A DNA stretch of 64,000 nucleotides from Burkholderiales bacterium (GCA_021732385.1 JAKFVA010000009.1:1-64000); one strand, 5' to 3'. Counted from the stretch's first letter, positions 48,266 to 58,675 are shown. Translations and numbers: made by a program. The notes: a model not told the origin generated them from the sequence alone.

Positions 48266-48393
48266 GAATCTGTGCAGTAATCTATGGACAACATGTTGGA
48301 TATCTGTGGATTGGTAGGTAGTAAGCTGAATGGATCTCAAGTCATGACTTTAAATGCCTGTGTAACGTCAATTGACCAAGCACATTGAGCACA

Positions 48394-48421
48394 ATTCTAC
48401 TCAATATTAAATTGAAAACAA
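48394..48421 (-). promoter_or_regulatory. Putative sigma-70 promoter in the mucD-lepA gap
   Basis: Minus strand TTGTTT (48416-48421), 16-base spacer, TAGAAT (48394-48399). It lies after the mucD terminator, so it can start the candidate small RNA and/or lepA transcript. Confidence 0.45.
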
Positions 48422-48482
48422 TTTAAGTTAGTGTGCGCAAACTACTTATTTTTGTTTGGCACCACAAAAAAATTTGTAAAAA

Positions 48483-48511
48483 AGCCCTGTGCCCTTGTTG
48501 GGGCCAGGGCT
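48483..48511 (-). terminator. Intrinsic terminator of mucD
   Basis: Stem AGCCCTG/CAGGGCT (complement of 48505-48511 and 48483-48489) with a 15-base loop, followed on the minus strand by TTTTTTAC and a further T tract. Located 33 bases after the mucD stop. Confidence 0.85.
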
Positions 48512-48543
48512 AATAAAGCAGGACTTGTAGGCGCAAACGCGTA

Positions 48544-50028
48544 TTACTTGCCTGGACGGAGCATGACGTACTGCTCCCACTGACCACGCCGGTACAAGAC
48601 CTTGATCGGTTTTGTTTTATCGAGCTTGCCCACGGCGGCGTCAAATTCCTTGAGGCTACTTACCGCAATGCTGCCAAGCTCGGTAACCACATCGCCCTCG
48701 CGCAATCCAGCGCGAGCAGCAGCGTCGCTAACGGCGTCGACTTTCACACCGCCTTTGATCTTGAGTTCTTTTTTCTGCGCATCGGTGAGCTCACTGACTT
48801 TCAAACCAAGCACCTGCCCGGTACCGGTGGCTTTAGGTTTTTCGTCTTTCTCCGAAGTTTTAACCACGGGCTTTTCAGGCTCGATCTCGGCAATCACTAC
48901 GCTCAAGTCTTTATAGGCCCCCTTGCGAAACACGGTGATAGTACTTTTGTTGCCTGGCGCCGTATTGCCCACTTGGCGCGGCAAGTCAGCTGACTTGTCA
49001 ATTAGCTTGCCATCGACCTTGGTAATAATATCGCCTGCCTGCACACCCGCCTTGTCAGCGGGTGAGCCAGATTCGACACCACGTACCAGTGCGCCCTGAG
49101 CCTTAGCCAAGCCAGCCGCCTCGGCAACTTCCTTAGTGACTTGCTCGATTTGCACGCCAATACGGCCACGCACCACGCGCCCGGACACGCGCAACTGGTC
49201 ACTGACGCGAATAGCTTCATCCATGGGAATTGCAAAGGAGATTCCCTGAAAGCCACCCGAGCGGGAGTAAATCTGGCTGTTGATGCCCACCACTTCACCA
49301 CGCATGTTGATTAGTGGTCCGCCTGAATTGCCCGGGTTGATGGCCACATCAGTCTGAATGAACGGCAGGTAATCGCCGGTGTCACGTTGTTTAGCGCTGA
49401 CGATACCAGCAGTAACGGAGTTTTCCAAGCCGAACGGCGAACCAATCGCCATGACCCACTCGCCTACTTTAAGGCGGCTCACGTCGCCAACCTTGATGGC
49501 GGACAAACCAGTGGCTTCAATTTTGACCAATGCAACGTCAGTACGCCGGTCAGCACCAATAATTTTGGCCTTGAACTCGCGCCTGTCAGTGAGCGTAACC
49601 AACACTTCATCGGCTCCGTCGACCACATGTGCATTGGTCATGATCAGACCGTCGTTGCTCAAAATAAAACCTGAACCAACGCCGCGTGGCGCATCTCGAG
49701 GCGCCTCTTCTTCAGGCTGAGGCCGATTTGGGCGCGGCGCTTGGCGCGGCGCGCCAGGCAATGGCTGCCCAAAAAAACGCCGGAAAAATTCCTGCATCTC
49801 TTCGTCGGCCCCGCCCAAGCCAGGAATATTGGAGCCTACTTTGACTTTTTCCAAGGTACGAATGTTGACCACTGAAGGCCCCACTTGCTCAACCAAATCA
49901 GTAAAGTCGGGCAGAGTGCGGCCTTGTGCAACGGCGGGCTTGAGCGGCATAAGCGTTAACGTAACTGCCACAGCCAGCAAGCCTACTAAGGCGAAAGCGC
50001 GCCATTGGCTCATATCGATTTTCTTCAT
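48544..50028 (-). CDS. mucD: Periplasmic serine protease MucD/DegQ
   Basis: DegP-type (HtrA) protease of 494 residues with a signal peptide ending in AVAQG. The trypsin-like domain carries His in TNAHVVDGA, Asp in TDVALVKI and Ser in GNSGGPL. Two PDZ domains follow. The proline/glutamine-rich linker before the catalytic core resembles the Q-linker. ATG at 50028 has AGAGG at a good distance; the ATG at 50031 is equally possible. It ends the sigma-E operon rpoE-rseA-rseB-mucD. Confidence 0.92.
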   Translation of the reverse strand: MKKIDMSQWRAFALVGLLAVAVTLTLMPLKPAVAQGRTLPDFTDLVEQVGPSVVNIRTLEKVKVGSNIPGLGGADEEMQEFFRRFFGQPLPGAPRQAPRPNRPQPEEEAPRDAPRGVGSGFILSNDGLIMTNAHVVDGADEVLVTLTDRREFKAKIIGADRRTDVALVKIEATGLSAIKVGDVSRLKVGEWVMAIGSPFGLENSVTAGIVSAKQRDTGDYLPFIQTDVAINPGNSGGPLINMRGEVVGINSQIYSRSGGFQGISFAIPMDEAIRVSDQLRVSGRVVRGRIGVQIEQVTKEVAEAAGLAKAQGALVRGVESGSPADKAGVQAGDIITKVDGKLIDKSADLPRQVGNTAPGNKSTITVFRKGAYKDLSVVIAEIEPEKPVVKTSEKDEKPKATGTGQVLGLKVSELTDAQKKELKIKGGVKVDAVSDAAARAGLREGDVVTELGSIAVSSLKEFDAAVGKLDKTKPIKVLYRRGQWEQYVMLRPGK

Positions 50029-50187
50029 CATCGACCTCTTATTCAAAACATTGAAGCGCTGTACCAGCGCCAAAAACGGCAACTGCCAACCATTGGAAAA
50101 GCAAAGAAAGCACACAGCGACCCTAAAACAACCAACGCTTAAGTTCAGACCATAGCACTGCCGGGAGCACAGCGGTTATTTTGGGGC

Positions 50188-51225
50188 TTATTTAGCACGC
50201 TCAAGACTTTGAGCAAATGCCTGGAGTGTTTGTTGGGGCACTTCACCCACAGCAGTGAGCCACCAGTCGCCCATGCGACGTGTCAGCGAATGGGTAGCGG
50301 CAAGCGTATGCAAGCCCTCACGCTGGTGAAGCCGGGCATCAAAAGCCTCCACAAACAAGGAAACTGATGCCAAGCCATCAGAGAAGACCCACTGCATGGT
50401 TTTTTCTTCGTTAGCAGCGGCAGTGGATTTAGCGACCCGTTGCAAGCAACTCATGGGCGCGAAACCAGCTACTGGCTTACCCATGACCCAGCCTTGAGCG
50501 GCAGCTGTAGTTTTCTGCAATTCAGACTTTTCCAGCCGGTAACCCTGGGTTTTATCCATCATGCGAGCGAGTTTGTCCATTTTGACGGGCGCGTCAAACT
50601 GTAATTCAGAAAAGGCCATTTGTTCGAGCACTTGTCCATCCAAGCCAAGGGTTTGCATCTTTACAACCAGGCCGGTTTTTTTCTCGCTCCAAATACAATA
50701 GCCAAAGCGCAACTTGTCTTTAGGCTCAAGCTGCACTACATCGGCCTCAAAGCCAGCCACGCGTTGCGAGGGCATCAGGCGGGCAGCATAAAAGTTTCCG
50801 ATGGTGGAATCCGGCGCGCGAAGAAGGCCAGGAAACAAGCTCAAGGACTCGCGCGTTTCAGAGCGCGCCACCTTGCTGTCATGCAAGTAAGTCATGACTT
50901 GGTCGTTTTTGCGGTAAGTCGATCGCGGTGCGCCTGTCAGGGTTTCGACTTGCTCGATCTGGTTCTCGCCATCACAGACATGCAAAATGCGCGCGCTGGA
51001 CAGGCCACCACCAGTGGACGAGACCACAAAAGTACCCGCGTAGGCGCGGTTGCGCGAGGCATCATGCATACGCATGAGCCAGTCACCAACGCTGCGCTCA
51101 GCGGCAGCCGTCTGGCGCGCTGCCGTTGCAGGCTTAGCCGCCTGGGGCAATGCTGCGCCGACCGAGAAAAAAAGCATGGCGGCAACAGTACAGCGCGGCA
51201 GATGGTGGCTGAAAAAATGCTTCAT
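50188..51225 (-). CDS. rseB: Sigma-E regulatory protein RseB/MucB
   Basis: Periplasmic sensor (345 residues) that binds RseA and shields it from DegS-type cleavage until lipopolysaccharide or lipoprotein signals arrive. N-terminal signal (AAMLFFSVGAALPQA). The lolA-like N domain shows YAGTFVVSSTGGGLSSARILHVCDGENQIEQVETL, and the C-terminal domain ends with GDWWLTAVGEVPQQTL. It lies between rseA and mucD, as expected. Confidence 0.9.
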   Translation of the reverse strand: MKHFFSHHLPRCTVAAMLFFSVGAALPQAAKPATAARQTAAAERSVGDWLMRMHDASRNRAYAGTFVVSSTGGGLSSARILHVCDGENQIEQVETLTGAPRSTYRKNDQVMTYLHDSKVARSETRESLSLFPGLLRAPDSTIGNFYAARLMPSQRVAGFEADVVQLEPKDKLRFGYCIWSEKKTGLVVKMQTLGLDGQVLEQMAFSELQFDAPVKMDKLARMMDKTQGYRLEKSELQKTTAAAQGWVMGKPVAGFAPMSCLQRVAKSTAAANEEKTMQWVFSDGLASVSLFVEAFDARLHQREGLHTLAATHSLTRRMGDWWLTAVGEVPQQTLQAFAQSLERAK

Positions 51226-51255
51226 AGTGAAGGCAATCGGCGGAGCAGTTGCGTT

Positions 51256-51867
51256 TCAGTGGCCGTTGGCAGCAGCACCGCTGTCAAACGTGGCATTGCG
51301 CAAAAAACCTGCTGGCATTTGCAAGGCAGAAGTACCGCCCATTTGTTTGTGCGCTGCCAGCAGTTCATCCAACCGGGCGTCGCGCAGCATTACAGACCCA
51401 GACGAATTGCCCGCGGTAACCTGCACTAAACCAGGCACTGGCGATTGCGAAAGTTGTACCGAGGCGCCTCCCGAAATGCCCAATGCCAGCATGTTCCAGC
51501 CAATAGCGCCAACCGCCACCACAGACGCTGCTACAGCCAGCCATTTCCATGGTGCATTGGCTGCAGCAGTTGCACGTCCAGCAAAATCAGCCGCGATCGG
51601 CGCATCAACTTCTGCCACGGCCGAAACCGGTCGTTGCGGCTCGTTATCCAAACGGGCACGAAAACGCGCCACAAAGGCGGCATCGTCCTTGCAGTGCGCC
51701 AATTCAGTTGAGCGCATTACGTCGCCAATCAAATGGTAGCTGTGCCAAGCAGCACGAAATTGCGTGCTAGTTAACAACTGCTCGGCAGTGCTGGCAAAAG
51801 CCTCTGCCTCCAACTGGCCGTCAGCCAGCGCGGAAAGCGCCTCCTGGTTTTGCATCTCGTTGTTCAT
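51256..51867 (-). CDS. rseA: Anti-sigma-E factor RseA
   Basis: Inner-membrane anti-sigma factor (203 residues). The N-terminal cytoplasmic domain (ALSALADGQLEAEAF, WHSYHLIGDVMRS) binds RpoE. One transmembrane helix (WLAVAASVVAVGAIGWNMLAL) is followed by a periplasmic tail that binds RseB. Start set at MNNEMQNQEAL (51867); the frame upstream runs into rpoE. It lies 58 bases after rpoE. Confidence 0.9.
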   Translation of the reverse strand: MNNEMQNQEALSALADGQLEAEAFASTAEQLLTSTQFRAAWHSYHLIGDVMRSTELAHCKDDAAFVARFRARLDNEPQRPVSAVAEVDAPIAADFAGRATAAANAPWKWLAVAASVVAVGAIGWNMLALGISGGASVQLSQSPVPGLVQVTAGNSSGSVMLRDARLDELLAAHKQMGGTSALQMPAGFLRNATFDSGAAANGH

Positions 51868-51925
51868 CTTTATATTTTCTTGGCACACAGTTAAATACGT
51901 TGGCATCTTCGGCATCTGGCTGCTG

Positions 51926-52558
51926 TCACCAGCGTTTGCCGGTTTGTTTGTCCAGCAAGGGCTTGATCTTGGCAGATATGGCCTCCCGTGCCCTGAATAT
52001 CCGGGAGCGCACTGTGCCAATCGGGCAGTTCATCAGCAGCGCAATCTCGTCATATGTCAGCCCCTCGATTTCCCGCAAGGTCACGGCTTGGCGTAAATCA
52101 TCGGGCAATTCGTCCACCGCCAAATTGACCATTTGGGCGATTTCCTTGGCAGCCAGCACTGAATCGGGTGTCTCGTAATTGATTAGTTCGCGCTCTGGCG
52201 CATAAGTTTCATCTTCATCATCACCGGACACATGGGCGTTTTCCAGAAAAACCGGGTCGCGCTTCATGTCCACCAAGGCTTTTTTGGCAGTATTGACGGC
52301 AATTCGGTACAGCCACGTATAAAACTGGGCATCCCCACGGAATTGGTGCAGCGCACGATAGGCGCGAATAAAGGTCTCTTGGGCAATGTCTTCGACTAAG
52401 TCAACATCGCGCACCATGCGACCAATCAGGCGTTGGATGCGACGCTGGTATTTGATCACCAGCAGCTCAAATGCGCGCTGGTCGCCCGCCACACAGCGCT
52501 CAACTAGTAGCAAATCACTGTCTGAGGAGGCTGAGGAGGACGGGGTGGTATTGGTCAT
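51926..52558 (-). CDS. rpoE: RNA polymerase sigma-E factor (ECF)
   Basis: Extracytoplasmic stress sigma factor (210 residues). Region 2 is recognised by FELLVIKYQRRIQRLIGRMV and DLVEDIAQETFIRAYRALHQFRG; region 4 by LREIEGLTYDEIALLMNCPIGTVRSRIFRAR. Overlaps the upstream small membrane protein gene by 4 bases (ATGA). Heads the operon rseA-rseB-mucD. Whether rpoE is autoregulated cannot be decided; no clear sigma-E promoter was found here. Confidence 0.96.
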   Translation of the reverse strand: MTNTTPSSSASSDSDLLLVERCVAGDQRAFELLVIKYQRRIQRLIGRMVRDVDLVEDIAQETFIRAYRALHQFRGDAQFYTWLYRIAVNTAKKALVDMKRDPVFLENAHVSGDDEDETYAPERELINYETPDSVLAAKEIAQMVNLAVDELPDDLRQAVTLREIEGLTYDEIALLMNCPIGTVRSRIFRAREAISAKIKPLLDKQTGKRW

Positions 52559-53034
52559 GATGCGGCTATTGCGGCACCGGGCTCGTGGCTACCCTCTGCA
52601 TATCGCGCTGGCGAATATACCGCACGACGCAGTGCATGCCAGCGCTGTGGTCGACTCGCTCGGTCAATCCAGAACCGCCCTGCTGAGCTATGGCCTGGCC
52701 AACGCACTAACAGGTGACGCTGTAAATCCAGTGTCACCACAAGCTGACGGCAAGGTGACGCCGAGTTGTCCCGGAGCGAGCCATGGGCGGGTGTGAATTG
52801 CCAGACTTCACCGTCCCAAGCCAGTTCACCCACTGGCATAGCGCGCCAAGCCAGAGCGCACCAAAGGCAGCCTAGCGCGCAACACAGGACGCCCAGTCTG
52901 ATCTGCCACCCGCCGTGCGCCTGCACAAGCCAAAGCGCGCTAACAGTAACGGTCAAGCCGCAAACGGCCAGCAAATACAGCCCGGCTGCGCGCGAACGCC
53001 GCACTGGGTAAGCCACCGCAGGGGCACTGTGCAT
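52555..53034 (-). CDS. Small membrane protein upstream of rpoE (YgfX-like)
   Basis: A 159-residue protein with two hydrophobic segments near the start (YLLAVCGLTVTVSALWLV, then LGVLCCALGCLWCALAW), followed by a cytoplasmic part with LVVTLDLQRHLLVRW and WHALRRAVYSP. The layout and the LDLQRxxLxRW segment recall YgfX/CptA-like membrane proteins, but this is a weak resemblance. Conserved between fabF and rpoE in relatives. The 4-base overlap with rpoE implies coupled translation. Confidence 0.6.
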   Translation of the reverse strand: MHSAPAVAYPVRRSRAAGLYLLAVCGLTVTVSALWLVQAHGGWQIRLGVLCCALGCLWCALAWRAMPVGELAWDGEVWQFTPAHGSLRDNSASPCRQLVVTLDLQRHLLVRWPGHSSAGRFWIDRASRPQRWHALRRAVYSPARYAEGSHEPGAAIAAS

Positions 53035-53069
53035 GGATTTCTTTGGGGACGCGTAAAAAAAACAGGCTG

Positions 53070-54317
53070 CTATTGGAGCCGCTTGAACACCAGCGTGCCA
53101 TTGGTGCCACCAAAGCCAAAGTTGTTTTTTAGGGCAACTTCCACCTTCACATCGCGTGCTTCATTGGCACAAAAATCCAGGTCACACTCGGGATCCTGAT
53201 TGAAGATATTAATGGTTGGCGGGCTTTTCTGGTGGTGCAACGCCAACACGGTAAAGACCGATTCAATACCGCCAGCACCACCCAGCAAATGCCCAGTCAT
53301 GGACTTGGTGGAGTTAACCACCACTTTCCTGGCGTGCTCACCCAAAGCAGCCTTGATGGCATTGCTTTCATTGATGTCCCCCAGCGGCGTGGAGGTGCCG
53401 TGGGCATTGAGGTAATCGACTTGGCTGGCATTGATGCCGGCGTTGCGCAACGCGCCCAGCATGGCGCGGCGCGGGCCATCCATGTTTGGTGCGGTCATGT
53501 GGCCAGCATCCGCGCTCATGCCAAAACCGGCCAGCTCGGCGTAAATTTTGGCGCCACGGGCTTTGGCGTGTTCGTATTCTTCCAGCACCATGATGCCGGC
53601 ACCTTCACCCAGCACAAAACCGTCGCGGTCCTTGTCCCAGGGGCGTGAGGCGGTAGTGGGATCGTCGTTGCGGGTGGACAGCGCGCGCATGGCAGCAAAG
53701 CCCCCAATGCCCAGCGGCGACACGGTAGCTTCAGCACCCCCTGCAATCATCACATCGGCGTCGCCGTATTCAATCATGCGACCAGCCTCGCCGATGCAGT
53801 GCAAGCCGGTAGTGCAAGCGGTGACGATGGCGATATTGGGACCTTTGAAGCCAAATTTCATCGATACATGGCCTGCAATCATGTTGGTGATCGACGCAGG
53901 CACAAAAAACGGCGTGATCCGGCGCGGCCCACGGTTGGTCAATTCAGTGTGGGTGTCTTCAATCATCGGCAGGCCGCCAATGCCGGAGCCAATGACGCAG
54001 CCAATCCGGGTGGCAGCTTCTTCACTCAGCGCCTCGCCGGTGGCCAACCCGGCATCCTGCACAGCCTGCATGGACGCAGCTAAGCCAAAGTGAATGAAGC
54101 TGTCCATGGTGCGCGCTTCCTTGGCGCTGATGTAGCTGTCGAGGTCAAAGCCCTTGACCTCGCCCGCAATCTTGCAGGCGAAGGCGCTGGCATCAAACTT
54201 GGTAATCAGGCCAATGCCTGACTGCCCGGCCAGCAAATTGGCCCAAGCCTCGGCCACCGTATTGCCCACAGGGCTGACACAGCCCAGGCCGGTAACCACA
54301 ACGCGACGACGGCTCAT
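53070..54317 (-). CDS. fabF: 3-oxoacyl-[ACP] synthase II
   Basis: Fatty-acid elongation condensing enzyme (415 residues). [16 protein letters not shown] at the start, the catalytic Cys in [12 protein letters not shown], and His residues in [12 protein letters not shown] and [13 protein letters not shown] complete the Cys-His-His site. 54 bases after acpP. Together with acpP-fabG-fabD-fabH-plsX it makes the fatty-acid cluster. Confidence 0.96.
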   Translation of the reverse strand: MSRRRVVVTGLGCVSPVGNTVAEAWANLLAGQSGIGLITKFDASAFACKIAGEVKGFDLDSYISAKEARTMDSFIHFGLAASMQAVQDAGLATGEALSEEAATRIGCVIGSGIGGLPMIEDTHTELTNRGPRRITPFFVPASITNMIAGHVSMKFGFKGPNIAIVTACTTGLHCIGEAGRMIEYGDADVMIAGGAEATVSPLGIGGFAAMRALSTRNDDPTTASRPWDKDRDGFVLGEGAGIMVLEEYEHAKARGAKIYAELAGFGMSADAGHMTAPNMDGPRRAMLGALRNAGINASQVDYLNAHGTSTPLGDINESNAIKAALGEHARKVVVNSTKSMTGHLLGGAGGIESVFTVLALHHQKSPPTINIFNQDPECDLDFCANEARDVKVEVALKNNFGFGGTNGTLVFKRLQ

Positions 54318-54371
54318 GCAAATACCCTGTTAAACCCAGATGCTCCGGCGCTGCAAGCAACGCCTAAGAAA

Positions 54372-54725
<354 letters not shown>

Positions 54726-55481
54726 CTACATATACATGCCACCATTAACGTGGATTTCCTGCCCGGTGATGTAACCCGCTTGCGGGCTGGCTACGAATGC
54801 TACCGCATGGGCAATATCAGCCGGCTGGCCCAACGCCCCCAATGGAATCTGGCCAAGCAAGGCCTGGCGCTGCTCGGGCGGCAGGCCAGCAGTCATGTCG
54901 GTTTCAATAAAGCCTGGTGCAATACAGTTGACGGTGATGCCACGGCTACCCAACTCGCGCGCCAGCGCGCGGGTCAGGCCCGCCACTCCTGCCTTGGCCG
55001 CAGCATAGTTGGCCTGGCCGGCGTTGCCAGACGCACCCACCACGCTGGTGATGTTGACGATGCGGCCATAGCGCTGCTTCATCATGCCGCGCATCACGGC
55101 GCGGGACAAGCGAAACACCGCTTTGAGGTTGGTGTCGAGCACGGCATCCCAGTCGTCGTCTTTCAGGCGCATGGCCAGCATGTCGCGGGTGATGCCGGCG
55201 TTGTTCACCAGAATGTGCAGCCCGCCGTGTTGCTGCAAGACAGCATCCACCGCCGCTTGCGCGGCAGCGCCGTCAGTTACGTCAAGTTTCATGCCCTTCA
55301 GGCTACCAGCGCCCTTCAGATCTGCCCCTACAGCTTCTATTTTTGTAGCGCCTTCAACAGTGGTGGCGGTGCCAATCACGTGTACGCCGCGCTCGGCCAG
55401 CGCCATGGCAATGGCTGCCCCTATGCCACGCGTGGCACCCGTGACCAAAGCCACCTGACCTTCCAGCTTGATCTCGCTCAT
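54726..55481 (-). CDS. fabG: 3-oxoacyl-[ACP] reductase
   Basis: NADPH-dependent short-chain dehydrogenase (251 residues). GATRGIGAAIAMALAERG (NADP site), NNAG, and the catalytic SVVGASGNAGQANYAAAKAG (Ser-Tyr-Lys) are present, and ITVNCIAPGFIETDMT closes the site. Start overlaps fabD stop by 4 bases (ATGA), so fabD and fabG are coupled. Confidence 0.96.
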   Translation of the reverse strand: MSEIKLEGQVALVTGATRGIGAAIAMALAERGVHVIGTATTVEGATKIEAVGADLKGAGSLKGMKLDVTDGAAAQAAVDAVLQQHGGLHILVNNAGITRDMLAMRLKDDDWDAVLDTNLKAVFRLSRAVMRGMMKQRYGRIVNITSVVGASGNAGQANYAAAKAGVAGLTRALARELGSRGITVNCIAPGFIETDMTAGLPPEQRQALLGQIPLGALGQPADIAHAVAFVASPQAGYITGQEIHVNGGMYM

Positions 55482-56443
55482 TGCAGCAGCCCCTTGGTTT
55501 GCGCCAGTGTGGCGGGATCGTAAATGGCCACACCCGTCAGGTCAGCGTCGATACGCTTGACCAATCCCGCTAGCACCTTGCCAGGCCCGCATTCGACCAA
55601 CGTGGTGATGCCCAGGGCTTTGATGGCAGCAACACATTCGACCCAGCGCACCGGGCCTGCGGCCTGACGGATCAGCGCTTCGCGAATCAGCGCGGGATCG
55701 GTTGGCGTGGCGACGTCGATATTGTTGAGCACCGGAATCTGCGGTGCCAGTAAAGGCACGCAGGCCAGCCGCTCGCGCAAGCGCTCGGCCGCCGGGCGCA
55801 TCAGGCTGGAGTGAAACGGCGCAGACACCGGCAATGGCAGGCAGCGCTTGGCCCCAGCGGCTTTCAACGCCTCGCAGGCCTGCTCCACTGCCTGCTTGCT
55901 GCCAGCAATCACCGTTTGCAGCGGATCGTTGAAGTTGACGGCTTCCACCACATGCTGGGCTGCTGTTTCAGCCCCATTTGGGCCTGCAGCGCTGGCCACC
56001 TCGGCACATATGGCTATCACCTTATTCACGTCCAGCCCTAAAACCGCCGCCATGGCGCCCGTGCCGACCGGTACCGCCTCTTGCATGGCCTGCGCCCTGA
56101 AGCGCACCAGGGGCAGCGCATCGCTCAAGCGCAATACACCAGCCGCCACCAAGGCGGAATACTCGCCCAGCGAATGCCCGGCCACCACGGCAGGCGGGGC
56201 ACCGCCCTCGGCCAGCCAGGCGCGGTAAGCCGCCACACCAGCCACCAGCATCACTGGCTGGGTGTTGGTGGTCAGTGCCAGCGCTTCCTTGGGACCTTCT
56301 TTAATCAGTTGGGCCATGTCCTGGCCCAGCGCATCGGCTGCCTCTTGCAGGGTTTGCGTGACCGCGGGGTGGTCGCCCCAGGCATCAAGCATCCCCACGG
56401 ATTGCGAGCCCTGACCAGGAAAAACAAATGCGAATGGCGTCAT
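55478..56443 (-). CDS. fabD: Malonyl-CoA-ACP transacylase
   Basis: Transfers malonyl from CoA to ACP (321 residues). FVFPGQGSQSVGM, the nucleophile Ser at about 91 in GHSLGEYSAL, and VSAPFHSSLM with its histidine mark the family. It precedes fabG (overlap) and follows fabH by 73 bases. Confidence 0.95.
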   Translation of the reverse strand: MTPFAFVFPGQGSQSVGMLDAWGDHPAVTQTLQEAADALGQDMAQLIKEGPKEALALTTNTQPVMLVAGVAAYRAWLAEGGAPPAVVAGHSLGEYSALVAAGVLRLSDALPLVRFRAQAMQEAVPVGTGAMAAVLGLDVNKVIAICAEVASAAGPNGAETAAQHVVEAVNFNDPLQTVIAGSKQAVEQACEALKAAGAKRCLPLPVSAPFHSSLMRPAAERLRERLACVPLLAPQIPVLNNIDVATPTDPALIREALIRQAAGPVRWVECVAAIKALGITTLVECGPGKVLAGLVKRIDADLTGVAIYDPATLAQTKGLLQ

Positions 56444-56516
56444 GCTGGGGTATCAAATAAAAAAGCAAATATAAAGTCTAAATGGTCATTGGCGCACAAC
56501 TGGCGTGCAGCTGCAG

Positions 56517-57518
56517 CTACATATTCAGTAGCGTTGCACCCCAGGTGAAGCCGCCACCCACACCTTCAAGCAGCAGCGTATCGCCGGGCTGGATACGGCC
56601 ATCGCGCACCGCCACGTCCAGCGCCAGCGGAATTGAGGCAGCTGAGGTGTTGCCATGCTGGTCTACGGTGACGACCACTTTGTCAGGCCCGAGCTTGAGC
56701 TTCTTGGCGGTGCTTTGCATGATGCGGATATTGGCCTGATGCGGAATCAGCCAGTCAACATCGGCCTCGGTCTTGCCCGCTTTGGCCAGCACCGAGCGGG
56801 CCACGTCAGCCAACACGCCGACGGCCAGCTTGAATACCGCCTGGCCGTCCATCTTGAGGGTTGGATCGCCCAAAATCTGGCCACCCGAGACATTACCAGG
56901 CACGCACAAAATGCCCACGTGCTTGCCGTCGGCATGCAGTTCACTGGCAAGAATGCCAGGCTTGTCCGACACCTCCAAAACCACGGCACCGGCGCCATCT
57001 CCAAACAACACGCAGGTTGTGCGGTCTTTGAAATTGAGAATGCGCGAGAACACTTCGGCACCGACTACCAACGCGCGGTTGGCGGCACCGGTTTGAATCA
57101 AACTGTCGGCTAAGGTTAGCGCATAGACAAACCCACTGCACACCGCCTGCACGTCAAACGCCGGGCATCCAGCTATACCGGCGGCAGCTGGATTGGATTG
57201 CGCCAACTTGTGCTGCAGGATGGCCGCCGTTGACGGAAACACCATGTCGGGCGTGGAAGTGGCCACAATGATGAGATCAATTTCATTGGCGTTACGCCTA
57301 GCCGCCAACAAGGCACTTCGGCAGGCCTCAAAAGCCAAATCGCTGGCGGCCACATTGGGGGCGCAAAAGTGGCGGGCGCGGATGCCGGTGCGCTCGACAA
57401 TCCACTCGTCAGAAGTGTCTATCCCATCGGCAGCCAAACGCGCCACCAGATCGGCATTGGTCAAACGCTGAGGTGGCAGAAAACTACCGGTGCCGGTAAT
57501 GCGGGAATAACGTTTCAT
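56517..57518 (-). CDS. fabH: 3-oxoacyl-[ACP] synthase III
   Basis: Initiates fatty-acid synthesis from acetyl-CoA and malonyl-ACP (333 residues). The catalytic Cys is in [12 protein letters not shown], His in IPHQANIRI, and Asn in [10 protein letters not shown]. The RTGIRARH segment is typical. Start at [12 protein letters not shown] (57518); the extension to 57542 is not family-like. Confidence 0.96.
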   Translation of the reverse strand: MKRYSRITGTGSFLPPQRLTNADLVARLAADGIDTSDEWIVERTGIRARHFCAPNVAASDLAFEACRSALLAARRNANEIDLIIVATSTPDMVFPSTAAILQHKLAQSNPAAAGIAGCPAFDVQAVCSGFVYALTLADSLIQTGAANRALVVGAEVFSRILNFKDRTTCVLFGDGAGAVVLEVSDKPGILASELHADGKHVGILCVPGNVSGGQILGDPTLKMDGQAVFKLAVGVLADVARSVLAKAGKTEADVDWLIPHQANIRIMQSTAKKLKLGPDKVVVTVDQHGNTSAASIPLALDVAVRDGRIQPGDTLLLEGVGGGFTWGATLLNM

Positions 57519-57607
57519 TGATGGCACAAAAAAATGACGCAAGGCGCTTGTGGCTTAGAAGGGCACCAAAACCGGGCAAGACAGATAAAGATCAACACCC
57601 AGCGAGC

Positions 57608-58636
57608 TTAAACCACTGCCGCATCAAGTTTGGCCAGTAAAGGCGCGGCACGGGCAATTCGGGCCTGCACTCGTTCCAACAAGTTGTTATGGGCGGCATC
57701 ATAAGCCCGATTGAGCGCCTGCTCAAAAGCAAATATGTCAGCCGAGCCGTGGCTTTTAAATACCAATCCACGCAACCCCAACAAAGCTGCCCCGTTGTAG
57801 CGCCTGTGGTCTAAACGGCTTTTAAACGCTCTTATCACCCGAAAAGCAGTTATAGCAGCAAATTTACGGAAGATATTGCGCGAAAACTCCGCCTTCAAAA
57901 ACTCACCAATCATGTGGGCTAGGCCTTCACTGGCCTTTAAAGCGACGTTGCCAACAAAACCGTCACACACTACAATGTCAACCCTACCCGTAAAAATATC
58001 ATTGCCCTCAACATTGCCGATAAAGTTTAAATCACCAGAATTACCGGCAGATCGCAACAAATCAGAGGTTTTTTTGATGGTTTCACTGCCTTTTATGGAT
58101 TCTTCGCCAATATTGAGAAGGCCAACTGTGGGGTTGTCGTCATTTTTCAGCACCGAGACGAGCGCGGATCCCATAACGGCAAACTGCAGTAGATGCTCTG
58201 GCAAACAATCCACGTTGGCCCCTAAATCCAGTACCGTCGTTGCTCCACCTTTGGCATTGGGCAATTGGGTGGCTATTGCTGGGCGGTCAATGCCATCCAG
58301 GGTTTTGAGCACATAACGTGAGATAGCCATGAGTGCGCCGGTATTGCCGGCCGACACCGCGACTTGAGCCGCACCGTCACGTACCTGTTCAATGGCGATG
58401 CGCATTGAAGAGTCTTTTTTGCGCCGCAGTGCCACCTCAAGTGAATCGTCCATGGCGACAACTTCGCTGGCGGCCACAATGCGGGCGTTGGGCGCTTTGA
58501 TGTGGGAAAGCGCCTCAGGCTGCCCGACCAGCAGCAACTGCGCCTGGGGGTGCGAGCCAAGAAACAACTGGCATGCCGCTAAAGTCACGGCAGTGCCTTG
58601 GTCGCCTCCCATGCAATCAACGGCGATGGTGATCAC
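57608..58636 (-). CDS. plsX: Phosphate acyltransferase PlsX
   Basis: Makes acyl-phosphate from acyl-ACP for phospholipid synthesis (342 residues). VDCMGGDQG at the N-terminus, [32 protein letters not shown] and [18 protein letters not shown] are diagnostic. The GTG at 58636 ([12 protein letters not shown]) is the family-like start; a TTG at 58669 would add 11 residues. A hairpin sits just upstream at 58676-58704. Lies between rpmF and fabH, the usual order. Confidence 0.93.
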   Translation of the reverse strand: MITIAVDCMGGDQGTAVTLAACQLFLGSHPQAQLLLVGQPEALSHIKAPNARIVAASEVVAMDDSLEVALRRKKDSSMRIAIEQVRDGAAQVAVSAGNTGALMAISRYVLKTLDGIDRPAIATQLPNAKGGATTVLDLGANVDCLPEHLLQFAVMGSALVSVLKNDDNPTVGLLNIGEESIKGSETIKKTSDLLRSAGNSGDLNFIGNVEGNDIFTGRVDIVVCDGFVGNVALKASEGLAHMIGEFLKAEFSRNIFRKFAAITAFRVIRAFKSRLDHRRYNGAALLGLRGLVFKSHGSADIFAFEQALNRAYDAAHNNLLERVQARIARAAPLLAKLDAAVV

Positions 58637-58675
58637 GCTTGGATCCGCGTTGTGGGTGCTGGCAGTCAAAACAAA

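Larger units (their letters stand above)
48056..48543. other. 488-bp AT-rich gene-free region between mucD and lepA
   Basis: Both flanking genes are on the minus strand. The region is clearly more AT-rich than its surroundings and has no reading frame with a recognisable product. It holds, in the direction of transcription: the mucD terminator (48511-48483), a promoter (48421-48394), a perfect DnaA box (48257-48265), a foldable segment (48240-48140) and a second terminator (48130-48104). These are listed separately. Confidence 0.8.
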
